Shown here: positions 1-8,341 of the stretch, piece after piece | Position numbering within the stretch: position 1 is the first letter of the stretch | Layout of the letters: every line of letters starts with the position of its first letter | Translations under genes and position numbers: made by a program | The notes under the pieces: model-generated | Databases searched by the model: none | What the model saw: the letters and a program-made list of their open reading frames with translations, nothing else | What the model was told of the DNA's origin: nothing | Assembly: GCA_002347025.1 (NCBI GenBank) | Contig: DEAE01000014.1 | Coordinates: 140,502-171,970 of the forward strand | DNA: 31,469 nt | Reading direction: 5' to 3' | Source: Acidobacteria bacterium UBA2990 | Lineage (GTDB): Bacteria; Acidobacteriota; Vicinamibacteria; Vicinamibacterales; UBA8438

Positions 1-490
1 CCTGCCGCATCCGGCTTGCGAGTTGTGGTGTCATCAGGAAGTCATCGAAAAGAAATCTGCCTCCTGGACGCAGCTGACTGTAGATTCGTTCGACCGCTTG
101 GCATTTGGACCGGTTCGTTGTTAGGTGTCCGAAACTATGGTAGGGGAGAGCGATTAGTGCGGCCGGCTGTTTGAGTTGAAAATTGCGGAAATCCGCTTCG
201 ACCAGCGTGATTTTATCAGAGACACCAGCTTGTTTGGCTCGTTGTCGGCACAGTGCCAACATAGCTGGCGACACGTCTATTCCTACGATCTCGCACCCTC
301 TTGAGGCGGCCTCCACCGCGATGCGGCCATCTCCAACTCCCAGTTCGACAATTGGACCGTCTGTTGCTGTGTAGGCCTGTATGTAGAAGGAAAGGTTAGA
401 CTGTGCCGCTGCTGCTGTGTCAGTCCATAGACTGTAGATGTCAGCAAAACTGTCATATTCGACGGCGGTGTGATTCGATCGGTTGGCCAC
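1..490 (-). CDS. SAM-dependent class I methyltransferase (partial, C-terminus beyond window edge)
   Basis: About 163 N-terminal residues are visible on the minus strand, starting at GTG (490-488); the frame stays open to base 1, so the C-terminus lies outside the window. The start is followed by a YDSFADIYSLW segment, typical of Methyltransf_25-type enzymes. Next come the glycine-rich SAM-binding motif I (ELGVGDGRIA), an acidic motif II (GIDVSPAML), a motif near EADFRNF and a late LRPGGRFLFDDF strand. The stop of the upstream hydrolase (TAG, 492-490) shares its G with this GTG, which supports translational coupling and the start choice. The methyl acceptor cannot be predicted. An inner-frame plus-strand reading frame at 183-374 is its shadow. 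The class call is firm; the substrate is unknown. Confidence 0.88.
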   Translation of the reverse strand, partial: MANRSNHTAVEYDSFADIYSLWTDTAAAAQSNLSFYIQAYTATDGPIVELGVGDGRIAVEAASRGCEIVGIDVSPAMLALCRQRAKQAGVSDKITLVEADFRNFQLKQPAALIALPYHSFGHLTTNRSKCQAVERIYSQLRPGGRFLFDDFLMTPQLASRMRQ

Positions 491-2424
491 TAGTCCTGCG
501 TCCAATGTCGGCTTCTACGGGCACGTTCAATTATGTCTTCGGCATCGCTTTTGAGCAGCAGTCGTTGAACGACCAGCTCATTAGCGGTTTGGGAAAGTTT
601 AGCCACATAGTCGCTCTTACTGCTATAGCGGGTTTCCAACGAGGGACGAGGGTCGCCCGATGCTTGGCGAGCCTTTTCGGTTTCCGGGAAAGGCATAAAG
701 GAGCCCGTTCCGCCACATTGAGCCCCTGAAGCGTATCCTGCTCGTCGAAGGTTCCAGCCGGTGTAGGTGCCGATTGGGACAGCTAGGTTGGGGTGCCGAA
801 CACCAGTGAGCATGTTGCCGTCTGAATCGGTTTGCCCAACGAGCACTGTGTAGCTGTTACCACGAGTTGGCGGCACCGTGGTGTGGTCGGTTAAGAACAG
901 AGGATTGTAGGATGCCGAGTACGTGACAGCTGGGATATCAGGAAAGTTAACCGCAGTAGCCGCCACAAGCCCGCCATTGGAAACGGTCGGGAAGCTACTT
1001 GGCGGCGGCGGAATTCCATCCTGAACCCATTCGTACAATGCCAAACTTAATGCCACACGGGTCTGACCCATTGCGAGAGGGTTACTTAAGTTCTGACAAA
1101 TGCCTTGGCTTGGCTGTCGGGTGTGGACACCTGGGCCTCCTCCATGCTGAGTGCCGGCTAGCAAATAGACACGCACGTTCGAGGGAAGCTCGATGTGTCT
1201 GCCGACCGGGTCGGTCACAATAAGCGATGCGCGTGCTTGCCAGAGCTCAGCCTCCCCGTCGCTATGTATGACGTTGGGGCAGGTGTTTGAGGCAAGGCAT
1301 CGCTCGAGGAGCCCGTCAGTCTGGCCGCTGACTGGGTCGGTGAGCGTGGCGTAGGTGAAGGGAAATTGGTCGCCCGGGTAAAGGTGGTCCTCATGCTGTT
1401 TTTGCCAGCGGCCCGGCTGACCGAACTGGTAGTTAGTAAAGGTCTTCCGAGACCCGGCGATGTTGGGGTGGATCCCATCAAAGACTATTCTTCCTGACAC
1501 ATCCTCGTTAAATCCTTGATATACGAAGTCGCGAAGAGCTCTCCCACTTTGTGAGCGGCCGAGTGAAATTACTGTGTTGGCTAGGTATGGAGCTGCAAGA
1601 GGGTTCCGATGTCCCTTTGGATCAACCTTTTCGTAGCGTAGGAAAGAGATTGCATCGCGCATCGCGGCGAAGCCGAGTCCAAGAACGATTGGATCCTTCG
1701 CGTTGTAGATGAACTCGTAGATGGCGCCACCGTCGAATGTTGTCGGCCTAGTAATTTCAATCTCAGTTGGACTGACAAATTTCCAATGCATATCTTCTGG
1801 TGTTGCGCGTTGGCTGCCCTGAGTTGCTCGCACAGTCAGCGTTGCATCATCTGGATTGAGAGAAGCGGCAGGATAGGTCAATATCGGGTGAGATTGGTGT
1901 TCTAGGTCGTTGAAAATGAATTCTTCAAGGGCGGTGCCCGTGATTGGCGATCCGTCAGCTTCGGTAGCTACTGGCAGCATCGCAACAATATTTTGACTGG
2001 TTGGTGTCAGGTCTCCTTGCCAACCAATACGTACGAACGCAAATCCCCGTTCAAGGAGACTGGTTTCGGCCGCTCCAGCTCCACCGCGATTGGAGACGAT
2101 GTGGTAAATAGCTCTATTCCAACGCTCCATATTTATTGGCCGGTAGATCTCGACAGTGGTGCGGTACTCGACCTGCCCCGCTGGGTTCCTAGGTGCTCGA
2201 CTCAGGTTGACAATATCGTGGTGTCTTGGGTCAGACGGGTTCACTTCGCCGATGACTATGCCTCTGAGTCGTTCGTACTGACCGACTTTACCGAAACGTT
2301 TCCCGTCGAGTGCAGGTGACTCGACCACGGTGACATCGAACTCAGTAATCTGGCCTAGAGCCCCACCTACTGGCATTGCTGCCACAATTGTGACGAGAAG
2401 GAGCAATCGAGAATGTTCTGGCAT
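490..2424 (-). CDS. Exported alpha/beta hydrolase of the Abhydrolase_10 type
   Basis: A 644-residue protein with a signal peptide (hydrophobic LLLLVTIVAAMPVGGALGQ) and then a long secreted domain. The nucleophile elbow reads LGRSQSGRALRDF, with the likely catalytic Ser near residue 293. The following FVYQGFNED and the closing NGGL/PSL motifs resemble Pfam Abhydrolase_10 (PF20091), a family of mostly uncharacterised large esterase-like proteins. The start at 2424 is preferred over the in-frame ATG at 2436 because GGAGG (2433-2429) sits four bases upstream. The gene overlaps the methyltransferase start by one base, suggesting a two-gene operon. A periplasmic ester or lactone hydrolase is the likely role; the substrate is not evident. 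No truncation or frameshift is seen. Confidence 0.88.
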   Translation of the reverse strand: MPEHSRLLLLVTIVAAMPVGGALGQITEFDVTVVESPALDGKRFGKVGQYERLRGIVIGEVNPSDPRHHDIVNLSRAPRNPAGQVEYRTTVEIYRPINMERWNRAIYHIVSNRGGAGAAETSLLERGFAFVRIGWQGDLTPTSQNIVAMLPVATEADGSPITGTALEEFIFNDLEHQSHPILTYPAASLNPDDATLTVRATQGSQRATPEDMHWKFVSPTEIEITRPTTFDGGAIYEFIYNAKDPIVLGLGFAAMRDAISFLRYEKVDPKGHRNPLAAPYLANTVISLGRSQSGRALRDFVYQGFNEDVSGRIVFDGIHPNIAGSRKTFTNYQFGQPGRWQKQHEDHLYPGDQFPFTYATLTDPVSGQTDGLLERCLASNTCPNVIHSDGEAELWQARASLIVTDPVGRHIELPSNVRVYLLAGTQHGGGPGVHTRQPSQGICQNLSNPLAMGQTRVALSLALYEWVQDGIPPPPSSFPTVSNGGLVAATAVNFPDIPAVTYSASYNPLFLTDHTTVPPTRGNSYTVLVGQTDSDGNMLTGVRHPNLAVPIGTYTGWNLRRAGYASGAQCGGTGSFMPFPETEKARQASGDPRPSLETRYSSKSDYVAKLSQTANELVVQRLLLKSDAEDIIERARRSRHWTQD

Positions 2425-2640
2425 GTCGCCTCCCATAGGATATGCTCATGATATCGTCCCCCAAGTCTATTGGACAGTATTCCTAGTCGCACAGACGGTG
2501 CAGCATGCTGTCCGGTCGGTCCGGGTACGTTGTCTTGTTATAGCCGATCTTTCGTAGCATCAGTCTCTTGTGGTGTACGTTTGCTTGAGTCGAGCTGGAC
2601 AAAGCTGAAAGGTCAGTACGCTGATAGGTAGGAGTTCTCG

Positions 2641-3585
2641 ATGATTCCGATTCTTCGTCTGTTCACCTTTACTGTTGCGTTCTACCCAATACTCCAGGTT
2701 GAGATGCCAGGGTTCCTTCGATGGAGTGCTGAAGATTTGGCTGGCCGGCAGACTGCACTCAGTAACCTTGTTGGTGCAGACCACTCGAGTAGAGAGACGC
2801 TTGCTGATTACAGAAACTCAAGCGGAGCTCATCGGTTCAGGTTTATTTATCGCGATGCAGATGGTGTTCCCGAACAGCACGAGTTCATCGAAGATGTTGT
2901 GTTTATTCAAAGCGGTAAAGCCATCCTTGAGGTCGGTGGAGAGTTGATCGATCCGTCTGGTCGTGATGGTGAATTTCTGGGCTCCGCTATCACAGGGGCT
3001 GAGCGTTATGCAGTTGGTACTGGGGACATCCTCCATATTCCAGCAGACACTCCTCACAGGTATTTGGTGTCCCCAGGTGGGCAGGTGACCTACGTGCTTG
3101 TAAGGGTTCCTGTGTTAACTGGTGAAGTCTTCGTAAGAGAGGACGCTCCATCGTTGGAGCTGTTGCCGCCGGGATTTGCGATTTGGACTGCCTCTGAGCT
3201 AGGTCGTCGTCATGAGGCTCTGTCTAAACAAGTGGGTCCAGACCGATCGGCGCGGGAGACGCTTGCCGACTACGGCAGCCCCTCAGGTTCTCATCGATTC
3301 CGCTATATCCACCGAGATGCTGATGGAGTGCCAGAGATCCATGACGACATCATCGACGTGGTGTTCATCACGAGTGGTGAAGGGGAGCTCTTAGTCGGTG
3401 GCGAGATGCTCGATCGCACAGGCAGCCGAGGTAGCGGGATTATCGCTGGTCGGCGGCACCAGGTTTCAGCTGGAGACGTGCTCCACGTTCCGGCGAAGAC
3501 ACCGCACGGCTATCTGGTTCAAGACGGAGGCCATGTGACTTATGTTCTGGTTCGTGTACCCGCTTTTGATAGCGGTTCAGGTTAG
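2641..3585 (+). CDS. Tandem-duplicated cupin-domain protein
   Basis: A 314-residue protein made of two homologous cupin domains (about residues 20-160 and 178-310) after a hydrophobic N-terminus (ILRLFTFTVAFYPIL) that may be a signal peptide or anchor. The halves match closely: ETLADYRNSSGAHRFRFIYR against ETLADYGSPSGSHRFRYIHR, and GDILHIPADTPHRYLV against GDVLHVPAKTPHGYLV, both ending in VTYVLVRVP. The usual cupin motif-1 HxH is reduced to one His with acidic residues (PEQHEFIED, PEIHDDIID), while motif 2 (P-A-x-T-P-H) is intact. AGGAG precedes the ATG by about seven bases. This is probably a periplasmic metal-binding or small-molecule-binding protein; no reaction can be assigned. Confidence 0.85.
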   Translation: MIPILRLFTFTVAFYPILQVEMPGFLRWSAEDLAGRQTALSNLVGADHSSRETLADYRNSSGAHRFRFIYRDADGVPEQHEFIEDVVFIQSGKAILEVGGELIDPSGRDGEFLGSAITGAERYAVGTGDILHIPADTPHRYLVSPGGQVTYVLVRVPVLTGEVFVREDAPSLELLPPGFAIWTASELGRRHEALSKQVGPDRSARETLADYGSPSGSHRFRYIHRDADGVPEIHDDIIDVVFITSGEGELLVGGEMLDRTGSRGSGIIAGRRHQVSAGDVLHVPAKTPHGYLVQDGGHVTYVLVRVPAFDSGSG

Positions 3586-3695
3586 CGATTTTAAACCACT
3601 CCAATCCCTACATCGTTCTAGGTTGCTGGAAGCCTTCGCTCTGCTGCGGGTTCAAGTGACAGAAGGGTACTTACCTTATAAAACCCCAGACCTCC

Positions 3696-4280
3696 TTATC
3701 GACTCCACGGGGGTACAATCTGATTCATTCGAGCATAAGCAATAAGCTGGCCAAGGTGTTCATGCATGTCGCCGGCTACAAAAAGGGTCAGCTCTGGGGT
3801 TGATCGTTCCCGTCCGAATAGTGCCCGCGCATTGACTAACGTGGCTGGGTCAATCTCTTCGATTTCAGATCGAGCGTAAGCAAAGCCTTTGTTTAGGTGA
3901 TCAATCACCTGAGCCTTATCGGTTGTCTCGGCCAACGCCTGGGATTCCTCTCTACTCATGGCCGCTGATCCTCCCAGAGCGGTAGGGGCAAAGCCGTAGC
4001 CCTCGCTGGCAATTAGCATCAGTACTTCGGCTACAGAACGAACACCATCCATTGGCCGCCAGTCGTATGTGTCCTGTGGGAAGGCCTCGGCAAGACCGAT
4101 GAATTTTTCACGCATGACCTCGATGTCGGCTAAGAACGAGGCTTTTATTGAGGTAGCCGATTCTACGTTCAGTTGCTGTGCTGTCGTTGGCGCTGGTAAT
4201 GAGGCAATTAAAACACACGCTGCGAGAAAGAGCTTGAAGGGTAGAGACGGAATAGGACACGGGGATTTGGTTAGAGCCAT
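3696..4280 (-). CDS. Exported DinB-family (DinB_2-like) protein
   Basis: A 194-residue protein with a clear signal peptide (LPFKLFLAACVLIASLPAPTTAQ) and a four-helix DinB fold. The sequence runs from FLADIEVMREKFIGLAEAFP through YDWRPMDGVRSVAEVLMLIA to a C-terminal DMHEHLGQLIAYARMNQIVPP helix. The C-terminal HEHLGQ carries the usual metal-binding His of the family. The first His, normally in the helix after the 'RS(V/I)xE' segment, is replaced (LMLIASEG), so metal binding may be incomplete. The ATG at 4280 is chosen over 4340 because AAGGA lies about ten bases upstream and the signal peptide then begins promptly. DinB-like proteins are often thiol S-transferases or of unknown role. It converges on the cupin gene and faces away from the glycosyltransferase-like gene. 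Confidence 0.83.
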   Translation of the reverse strand: MALTKSPCPIPSLPFKLFLAACVLIASLPAPTTAQQLNVESATSIKASFLADIEVMREKFIGLAEAFPQDTYDWRPMDGVRSVAEVLMLIASEGYGFAPTALGGSAAMSREESQALAETTDKAQVIDHLNKGFAYARSEIEEIDPATLVNARALFGRERSTPELTLFVAGDMHEHLGQLIAYARMNQIVPPWSR

Positions 4281-4514
4281 TGATAGGGATTCCTTGTATG
4301 TAAAACCGTCTGTCATGCAACCTGGATAAGTGTTTTCCATTGTAACCCACGGATTTTCGTGAACCTACCTCAAGCTAGATTTGTCTAATGCTCTTGGCAT
4401 TCCAGACTGTGAGCTCCTACCCCCGTGTTTTGGTGGCGAGTTCTCACTCAAGGGATTGTAATTAATCAAAATTGGTGGCTTTGGAGAGTTCTGGGTGACG
4501 GGGCATACTAACGT

Positions 4515-5600
4515 ATGGTTGCCACGCTGATTAGACCATCGATGTTGAGTGATTCAGACGTTAGCAAAGAGTCGATTGCCGGCATGCTCAGCGGACAAGA
4601 CTCTGACGAATATTTTTCAAGAATCGCTAATAGTGACGGACCGATCCTTATAGGGCCATGGATTTCTGAAGTGGGCTTCGAGTTGCTGTATTGGATTCCG
4701 TTCTTAAACCGAATTGTAGAAGATTATCGACTCGATAGAAGACGTATATATGTCTTATCTCGGGGAGGAGTATCGTCTTGGTACGGTGAGATGGGAAGGT
4801 GCTATACAGATATATTTAATCTTATGCCGGTAGAGATATTTAAGAGGAAGAATCAGGATCGGGAAGAGGCGACAGGCACGCAGAAGCATGTGGATGTTGG
4901 GCCCCTGGACTTGGAATTGCTTAGAGCTTGGCAGGTTTACCGCGAGTGCGAAGAATTTTGGTTGGTGCACCCTGCTCTTATGTACAAGAGGTTTGAGCCG
5001 TTCTGGCGCAGGAAGAGAAGCATACGCCTCATTGAGGCTAATACCCGGTACCTAAGAATTGAGACAGACACTATTCGAGCGATAGAGCAGAAATTACCTG
5101 AAACATTTATAGCCGTGAAGTTTTATTTCAGCAAAGCACTGCCCGATAGAGGCGTGCACGAAAAATATGTGGCAAAGTTACTGCGAAGGCTTTCTTTGAA
5201 CAATCGTGTTGTGCTGCTAAACACGGGCTTGGATATTGATGGGCATGGTGACGTCCTTCCTAAGACCAGCGATGACCTGTTGACTTTCAGCGAGTTCATG
5301 ACACCGGAGAACAATCTCGCTATTCAGAGTATGCTGGTTGGCCGGAGTAAGGCCTTTCTTGGAACCTATGGAGGTTTTTCCTATCTGTCACCCTACATGG
5401 GAGTTCCATCAATTTCGCTATACGCGACTGAGTTGAAATTCCTCCCGGTGCATCTGGATGTTGCACGTCGTGCTTGTAGATATTTGAAATTTGGGACTTT
5501 CGATAAGGTTAGGGCAGCTAAAGATCATGAGGCTGTTCCTGGTGCTGAATTTAACTGTATGAGTTTGGATGAGTTCGCACGGTTGACTGATTTGCTGTAA
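4515..5600 (+). CDS. Glycosyltransferase-like protein of unknown specificity
   Basis: A 361-residue cytosolic protein without a signal peptide. Around residues 42-60 it reads PILIGPWISEVGFELLYWIP, a conserved opening seen in unassigned sugar-cluster proteins. Its C-terminal third has VVLLNTGLDIDGHG and then AFLGTYGGFSYLSPYMGVPS, which resembles the nucleotide-sugar-binding half of GT-B enzymes and O-fucosyltransferase-like proteins. No Shine-Dalgarno of the GGAG type is close to the ATG, so the start is less certain; an internal ATG at 4542 is possible. By eye the gene is more AT-rich than its neighbours, like the sugar genes at 28510-30234, which hints at a separate origin. It stands alone here. 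The GT assignment is an inference from fold-like motifs, not a firm family match. Confidence 0.6.
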   Translation: MVATLIRPSMLSDSDVSKESIAGMLSGQDSDEYFSRIANSDGPILIGPWISEVGFELLYWIPFLNRIVEDYRLDRRRIYVLSRGGVSSWYGEMGRCYTDIFNLMPVEIFKRKNQDREEATGTQKHVDVGPLDLELLRAWQVYRECEEFWLVHPALMYKRFEPFWRRKRSIRLIEANTRYLRIETDTIRAIEQKLPETFIAVKFYFSKALPDRGVHEKYVAKLLRRLSLNNRVVLLNTGLDIDGHGDVLPKTSDDLLTFSEFMTPENNLAIQSMLVGRSKAFLGTYGGFSYLSPYMGVPSISLYATELKFLPVHLDVARRACRYLKFGTFDKVRAAKDHEAVPGAEFNCMSLDEFARLTDLL

Positions 5601-5758
5601 CGATTGTTGTTGGGTAGTTACGAGGGCGAGAATCTTATTTCGGACACGGGTGAGGCTTGCGCGCACATGCTTTGTTCGTGGGGGTCGATGGCGACGGGTC
5701 TTGAAGTGAGTATTGTCTCTAATTTTCTAGGGTGTGGTCATTGATTGGAGTGTGCTTA

Positions 5759-6943
5759 ATGCAGATGATGGCGCGGGTCGTGAGCTCTGTCCTGTTCGTG
5801 AACATGCTAATGGTTAATCCGTTGGCGCAGAGCCGTCCACGGGCAAGGGATATAGGCTTGGCGCCAGGGGTGTTGCCGGTTGGGCCTTTAAACGCTATCA
5901 CCGACGTTTCTGGAGTCACAGTGGGTCATGTCAGTCTTGTTGAGGGAGATGCAATTAGGACAGGTGTGACCGCAGTGTTACCCCACGGTGGAAATTTGTT
6001 TCAAGAAAAGGTGCCTGCTGCTATTCATCTGGGTAACGCTTTCGGCAAGCTCGTCGGTTATAGCCAGGTGAATGAGCTGGGTGTGCTCGAATCACCGATT
6101 ATCCTGACTAATACTCTTTCAGTCTGGGATGCTGCCAATGCCGTGGTGACTTATCTTATGAATCTTCCAGGAAACGATCAGGTGCGCTCCTTTAACCCTG
6201 TGGTTGGGGAGACCAACGACGGAGGGCTCAATGACGTGAGGGGAAGACACGTTAGAGAGGCGCATGTGCTAGAAGCTATAGAAAACGCCACAGGGGGCGC
6301 AGTTGAGGAAGGGGCAGTTGGGGCTGGGACCGGTACCAGCGCTTTCGGTTGGAAGGCAGGTATCGGTACAGCGTCTCGACGAATCCCTGATGCATTAGGC
6401 GGATTCACTGTGGGCGTTTTGGTGCAGGCTAACTACGGTGGTGTTTTGCAAATGGATGGCATTCCGGTTGGCCAAGAGTTGGACCAGTATTATCTTCGGG
6501 GCTATCTCGAGAATGAAATAGGTGTTGCAGAGGAGAATCCAGACGGGTCGATCGTTATGGTGGTTGCAACTGATGCACCTCTTCGCGCAGAGGGACTACG
6601 CCGGGTATCACGGCGGGCAATGCTTGGCTTATCGCGTACTGGTGCGACTTCGAGTCATGGAAGTGGCGATTACGTGATCGCGTTTTCAACGGCTGGCAGC
6701 GTCAGGAGTGTGTACCAGAGTCAGGTTGATCTCGAACCCGGTCGAGTCTTGCGTATGGATCGCTTGTCGCCGATTTTTCAGGCTACAATCGAGGCTACCG
6801 AGGAAGCAATTTACAATTCGCTGCTTCAGGCGGTGTCAATTGAAGGGCGGGATGGCAACCGACGTGAGGCAATACCTCTGGAGCAACTTCTCGAGGTCGG
6901 TAGCAAATACAATCGTCTCCATCCCCCGCAAGTTCGTCCGTAA
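5759..6943 (+). CDS. Exported P1-family (DmpA/S58) aminopeptidase
   Basis: A 394-residue peptidase of the self-cleaving N-terminal nucleophile family typified by L-aminopeptidase D-Ala-esterase DmpA. The mature part begins RDIGLAPGVLPVGPLNAITD, followed by DVSGVTVGHVSL and GAVGAGTGTSAFGWKAGIGTASR. The autoproteolytic site is the G-S pair in DGSIVMVVATDAPL (Gly263-Ser264), where Ser264 becomes the nucleophile of the beta chain. A C-terminal SSHGSGDYVIAFSTAG is also typical. An N-terminal hydrophobic stretch (VVSSVLFVNMLMVNPLAQ) suggests export. The ATG at 5759 is preferred over the GTG at 5732 because GGAG (5747-5750) lies eight bases upstream. The likely role is hydrolysis of short peptides or beta-peptides in the periplasm. 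All key residues are present. Confidence 0.93.
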   Translation: MQMMARVVSSVLFVNMLMVNPLAQSRPRARDIGLAPGVLPVGPLNAITDVSGVTVGHVSLVEGDAIRTGVTAVLPHGGNLFQEKVPAAIHLGNAFGKLVGYSQVNELGVLESPIILTNTLSVWDAANAVVTYLMNLPGNDQVRSFNPVVGETNDGGLNDVRGRHVREAHVLEAIENATGGAVEEGAVGAGTGTSAFGWKAGIGTASRRIPDALGGFTVGVLVQANYGGVLQMDGIPVGQELDQYYLRGYLENEIGVAEENPDGSIVMVVATDAPLRAEGLRRVSRRAMLGLSRTGATSSHGSGDYVIAFSTAGSVRSVYQSQVDLEPGRVLRMDRLSPIFQATIEATEEAIYNSLLQAVSIEGRDGNRREAIPLEQLLEVGSKYNRLHPPQVRP

Positions 6944-7245
6944 TGACCAATGATCGTTAGCTGGGACTCGGGCAATTTTCCAGGCTGGGCTTGGGTATGG
7001 CCGGCACATATTTGACTTTGGGAATGGTAAAGGGCTCTGTGGGGGGGGACTGGATCGAAAATATGTCCGGTGAAGAGCCAGGGGACAGCAAGAAAGCTGT
7101 AAACTGATCCTTGACATTAGCTACTTGCTATGTGGAAGAGTCGCCAGTATAGTTAGTGCGTTCATGTATAACGGCTTGCCCCGCCTTGCCCACGTCTGCG
7201 AGCCGACGAAACATTAGGGCTTCACAATTATTCGGAGCATGTAGC
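6944..7245. other. Intergenic region between P1 peptidase and cold-shock gene
   Basis: No supported gene lies in these 302 bases. The right part holds a candidate promoter (7125-7153) and what would be an untranslated leader of about 85 bases before the cold-shock start; long leaders are common for csp genes. A run of eight G residues occurs near 7042. No convincing terminator for the peptidase gene is seen. Confidence 0.6.
7125..7153 (+). promoter_or_regulatory. Candidate sigma70-type promoter for the cold-shock gene
   Basis: TTGCTA (7125-7130) and TATAGT (7148-7153) are separated by exactly 17 bases and match the -35/-10 consensus at four and five of six positions. The predicted start would be near 7160, leaving a leader of roughly 85 bases. 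This is a pattern match only; the promoter consensus for this phylum is not established here. Confidence 0.35.
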
Positions 7246-7452
7246 ATGCCAGTGACCGGAACAGTAAAATGGTTTAACGATAGCAAGGGTTTTGGATTTC
7301 TCACCAGAGATGATGGCGAAAAAGATGTTTTCGTGCATCATTCAGCGATCCAAGGAACAGGATTCAAAAGTCTGACCGAAGGACAGCGAGTCGAATTCGA
7401 TGTGGTTGAGGGGCAGAAGGGGCCAGCTGCAGAGAATGTCGTTGCTGTTTAA
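7246..7452 (+). CDS. CspA-family cold-shock protein
   Basis: A 68-residue single cold-shock domain, the usual length for the family. It begins MPVTGTVKWFNDSKGFGFL and contains both RNA-binding motifs: RNP1 (KGFGFL) and RNP2 (VFVHH). It ends with the typical GPAAENVV strand. GGAG at 7234-7237 sits eight bases before ATG 7246, so the longer in-frame start at 7156 is not used. It would bind single-stranded RNA or DNA in the cytoplasm as an RNA chaperone. A candidate promoter and long leader lie upstream and a hairpin directly follows the stop, so it is probably monocistronic. Confidence 0.96.
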   Translation: MPVTGTVKWFNDSKGFGFLTRDDGEKDVFVHHSAIQGTGFKSLTEGQRVEFDVVEGQKGPAAENVVAV

Positions 7453-7457
7453 CCTTG

Positions 7458-7480
7458 TCAGAACTACAGGTTCGTTCTGA
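7458..7480 (+). terminator. Hairpin after the cold-shock gene, possible weak terminator
   Basis: TCAGAAC (7458-7464) pairs with GTTCTGA (7474-7480) around a nine-base loop, five bases past the stop codon. The following sequence is A/T-rich (AAATTTTA) rather than a clean T tract, so termination efficiency is doubtful. Confidence 0.4.
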
Positions 7481-7710
7481 GTTCAAATTTTAGAGTAACT
7501 GTAGGGCAGCGTGTTCTATGCGGGGGACGTTGGATCGTGGGGCGTGTCCCGCCAACTAGGCTCGCAAGCGCGCCTCCTAGGTCTGCCTCTGAAATAGGTG
7601 GGCCGTCAACGGTTCCGAATCCCTATCGTGCGATTTCGCGGGGCTTGAGCGGTGTTTCTAGTCGCTCAGGCGGCCCTGCTTGCCCCAATTCAAGCAAGGC
7701 TGCTGGTGGG

Positions 7711-8040
7711 TTAGCCGGTGGTCTGTTTATCGAGCTCCCGTTCGTTGATATCGGCGTGGGAGGCGTTCCAGGTGCAGCGCCCGTTCCTGATAACGAAGAC
7801 CTGTGGTGATTGGTGGGGTATGGCCAGTTGTGCAACTACCTCGTCGGAGAGCGGACGCTGTTCAATGACTTTGAGCACGTAAATAGTCCAGGCGGGGTGG
7901 GAATTCGCGAAGCTGCGTATTTCCTCGAAGGCATAGGTGGACACCGGGCAGCGTGTGCTGTGTTTGTAGAGGATTCCTCTGGGAGCCTTTAGTGCTTCAT
8001 CAAGCGTTGTCACGTTCTCTATATCTAACAGGTTTGGCAT
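7711..8040 (-). CDS. ytxJ: YtxJ/BrxC-family monothiol bacilliredoxin
   Basis: A 109-residue thioredoxin-fold protein of the DUF2847/YtxJ family. It has ILYKHSTRCPVSTYAF with the redox Cys at residue 31, and later AIPHQSPQVFVIRNGRCTWNASH, both signatures of this family. The B. subtilis member (BrxC) removes bacillithiol from proteins; bacillithiol use has been inferred in several non-Firmicute phyla. A second Cys lies in GRCTWN. There is no signal peptide, so it should be cytosolic. The region upstream of ATG 8040 has only a weak purine-rich site (GCGAGAAA). It stands alone between the cold-shock gene and the cytochrome fusion. A plus-strand reading frame at 7537-7809 overlaps it and is rejected. 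Confidence 0.9.
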   Translation of the reverse strand: MPNLLDIENVTTLDEALKAPRGILYKHSTRCPVSTYAFEEIRSFANSHPAWTIYVLKVIEQRPLSDEVVAQLAIPHQSPQVFVIRNGRCTWNASHADINERELDKQTTG

Positions 8041-8341
8041 GATGGTTTCTCGCGTTGCCTCGCGGCAAAGGGCCAGCTGGAAAGGCCTGTAAGGGTATTT
8101 ATTCCCAGTCTGTTCGCTATCGGTCGACGCGTCTTTTCAGGGCGACTCTATCATTTAGTCCTTAGGCTGAATCAATTGTGACTGCCTTGATTCTTGCTTG
8201 TTCTCACTAGGTCCAGCACTGTGACCGCGGTTGGCGGTGTGGTTCTTGTTGCGGGGCTGTGCCCGATATGGTAAAAGCTGACATAGAGTTTCATTCGAAT
8301 GCTATCGTTTCACGTTTGTTTGAACAGTCGAGGAGACCTTG
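8041..8341. other. Divergent intergenic region, ytxJ / cytochrome fusion
   Basis: These 301 bases hold no supported gene. They must carry divergent promoters for ytxJ and the cytochrome gene, but I found no pair of hexamers with good spacing. AGGAG at 8331-8335 is the ribosome site of the cytochrome gene. Confidence 0.5.

Noticed and set aside
7111..7116. TTGACA hexamer upstream of the cold-shock gene
   Set aside because: No -10-like hexamer lies 16-18 bases downstream; the TTGCTA/TATAGT pair at 7125-7153 fits better.
7537..7809. 90-residue plus-strand open frame overlapping ytxJ
   Set aside because: Its Gly/Pro/Ser-rich product has no domain, and the opposite strand encodes a clear YtxJ protein over part of it.
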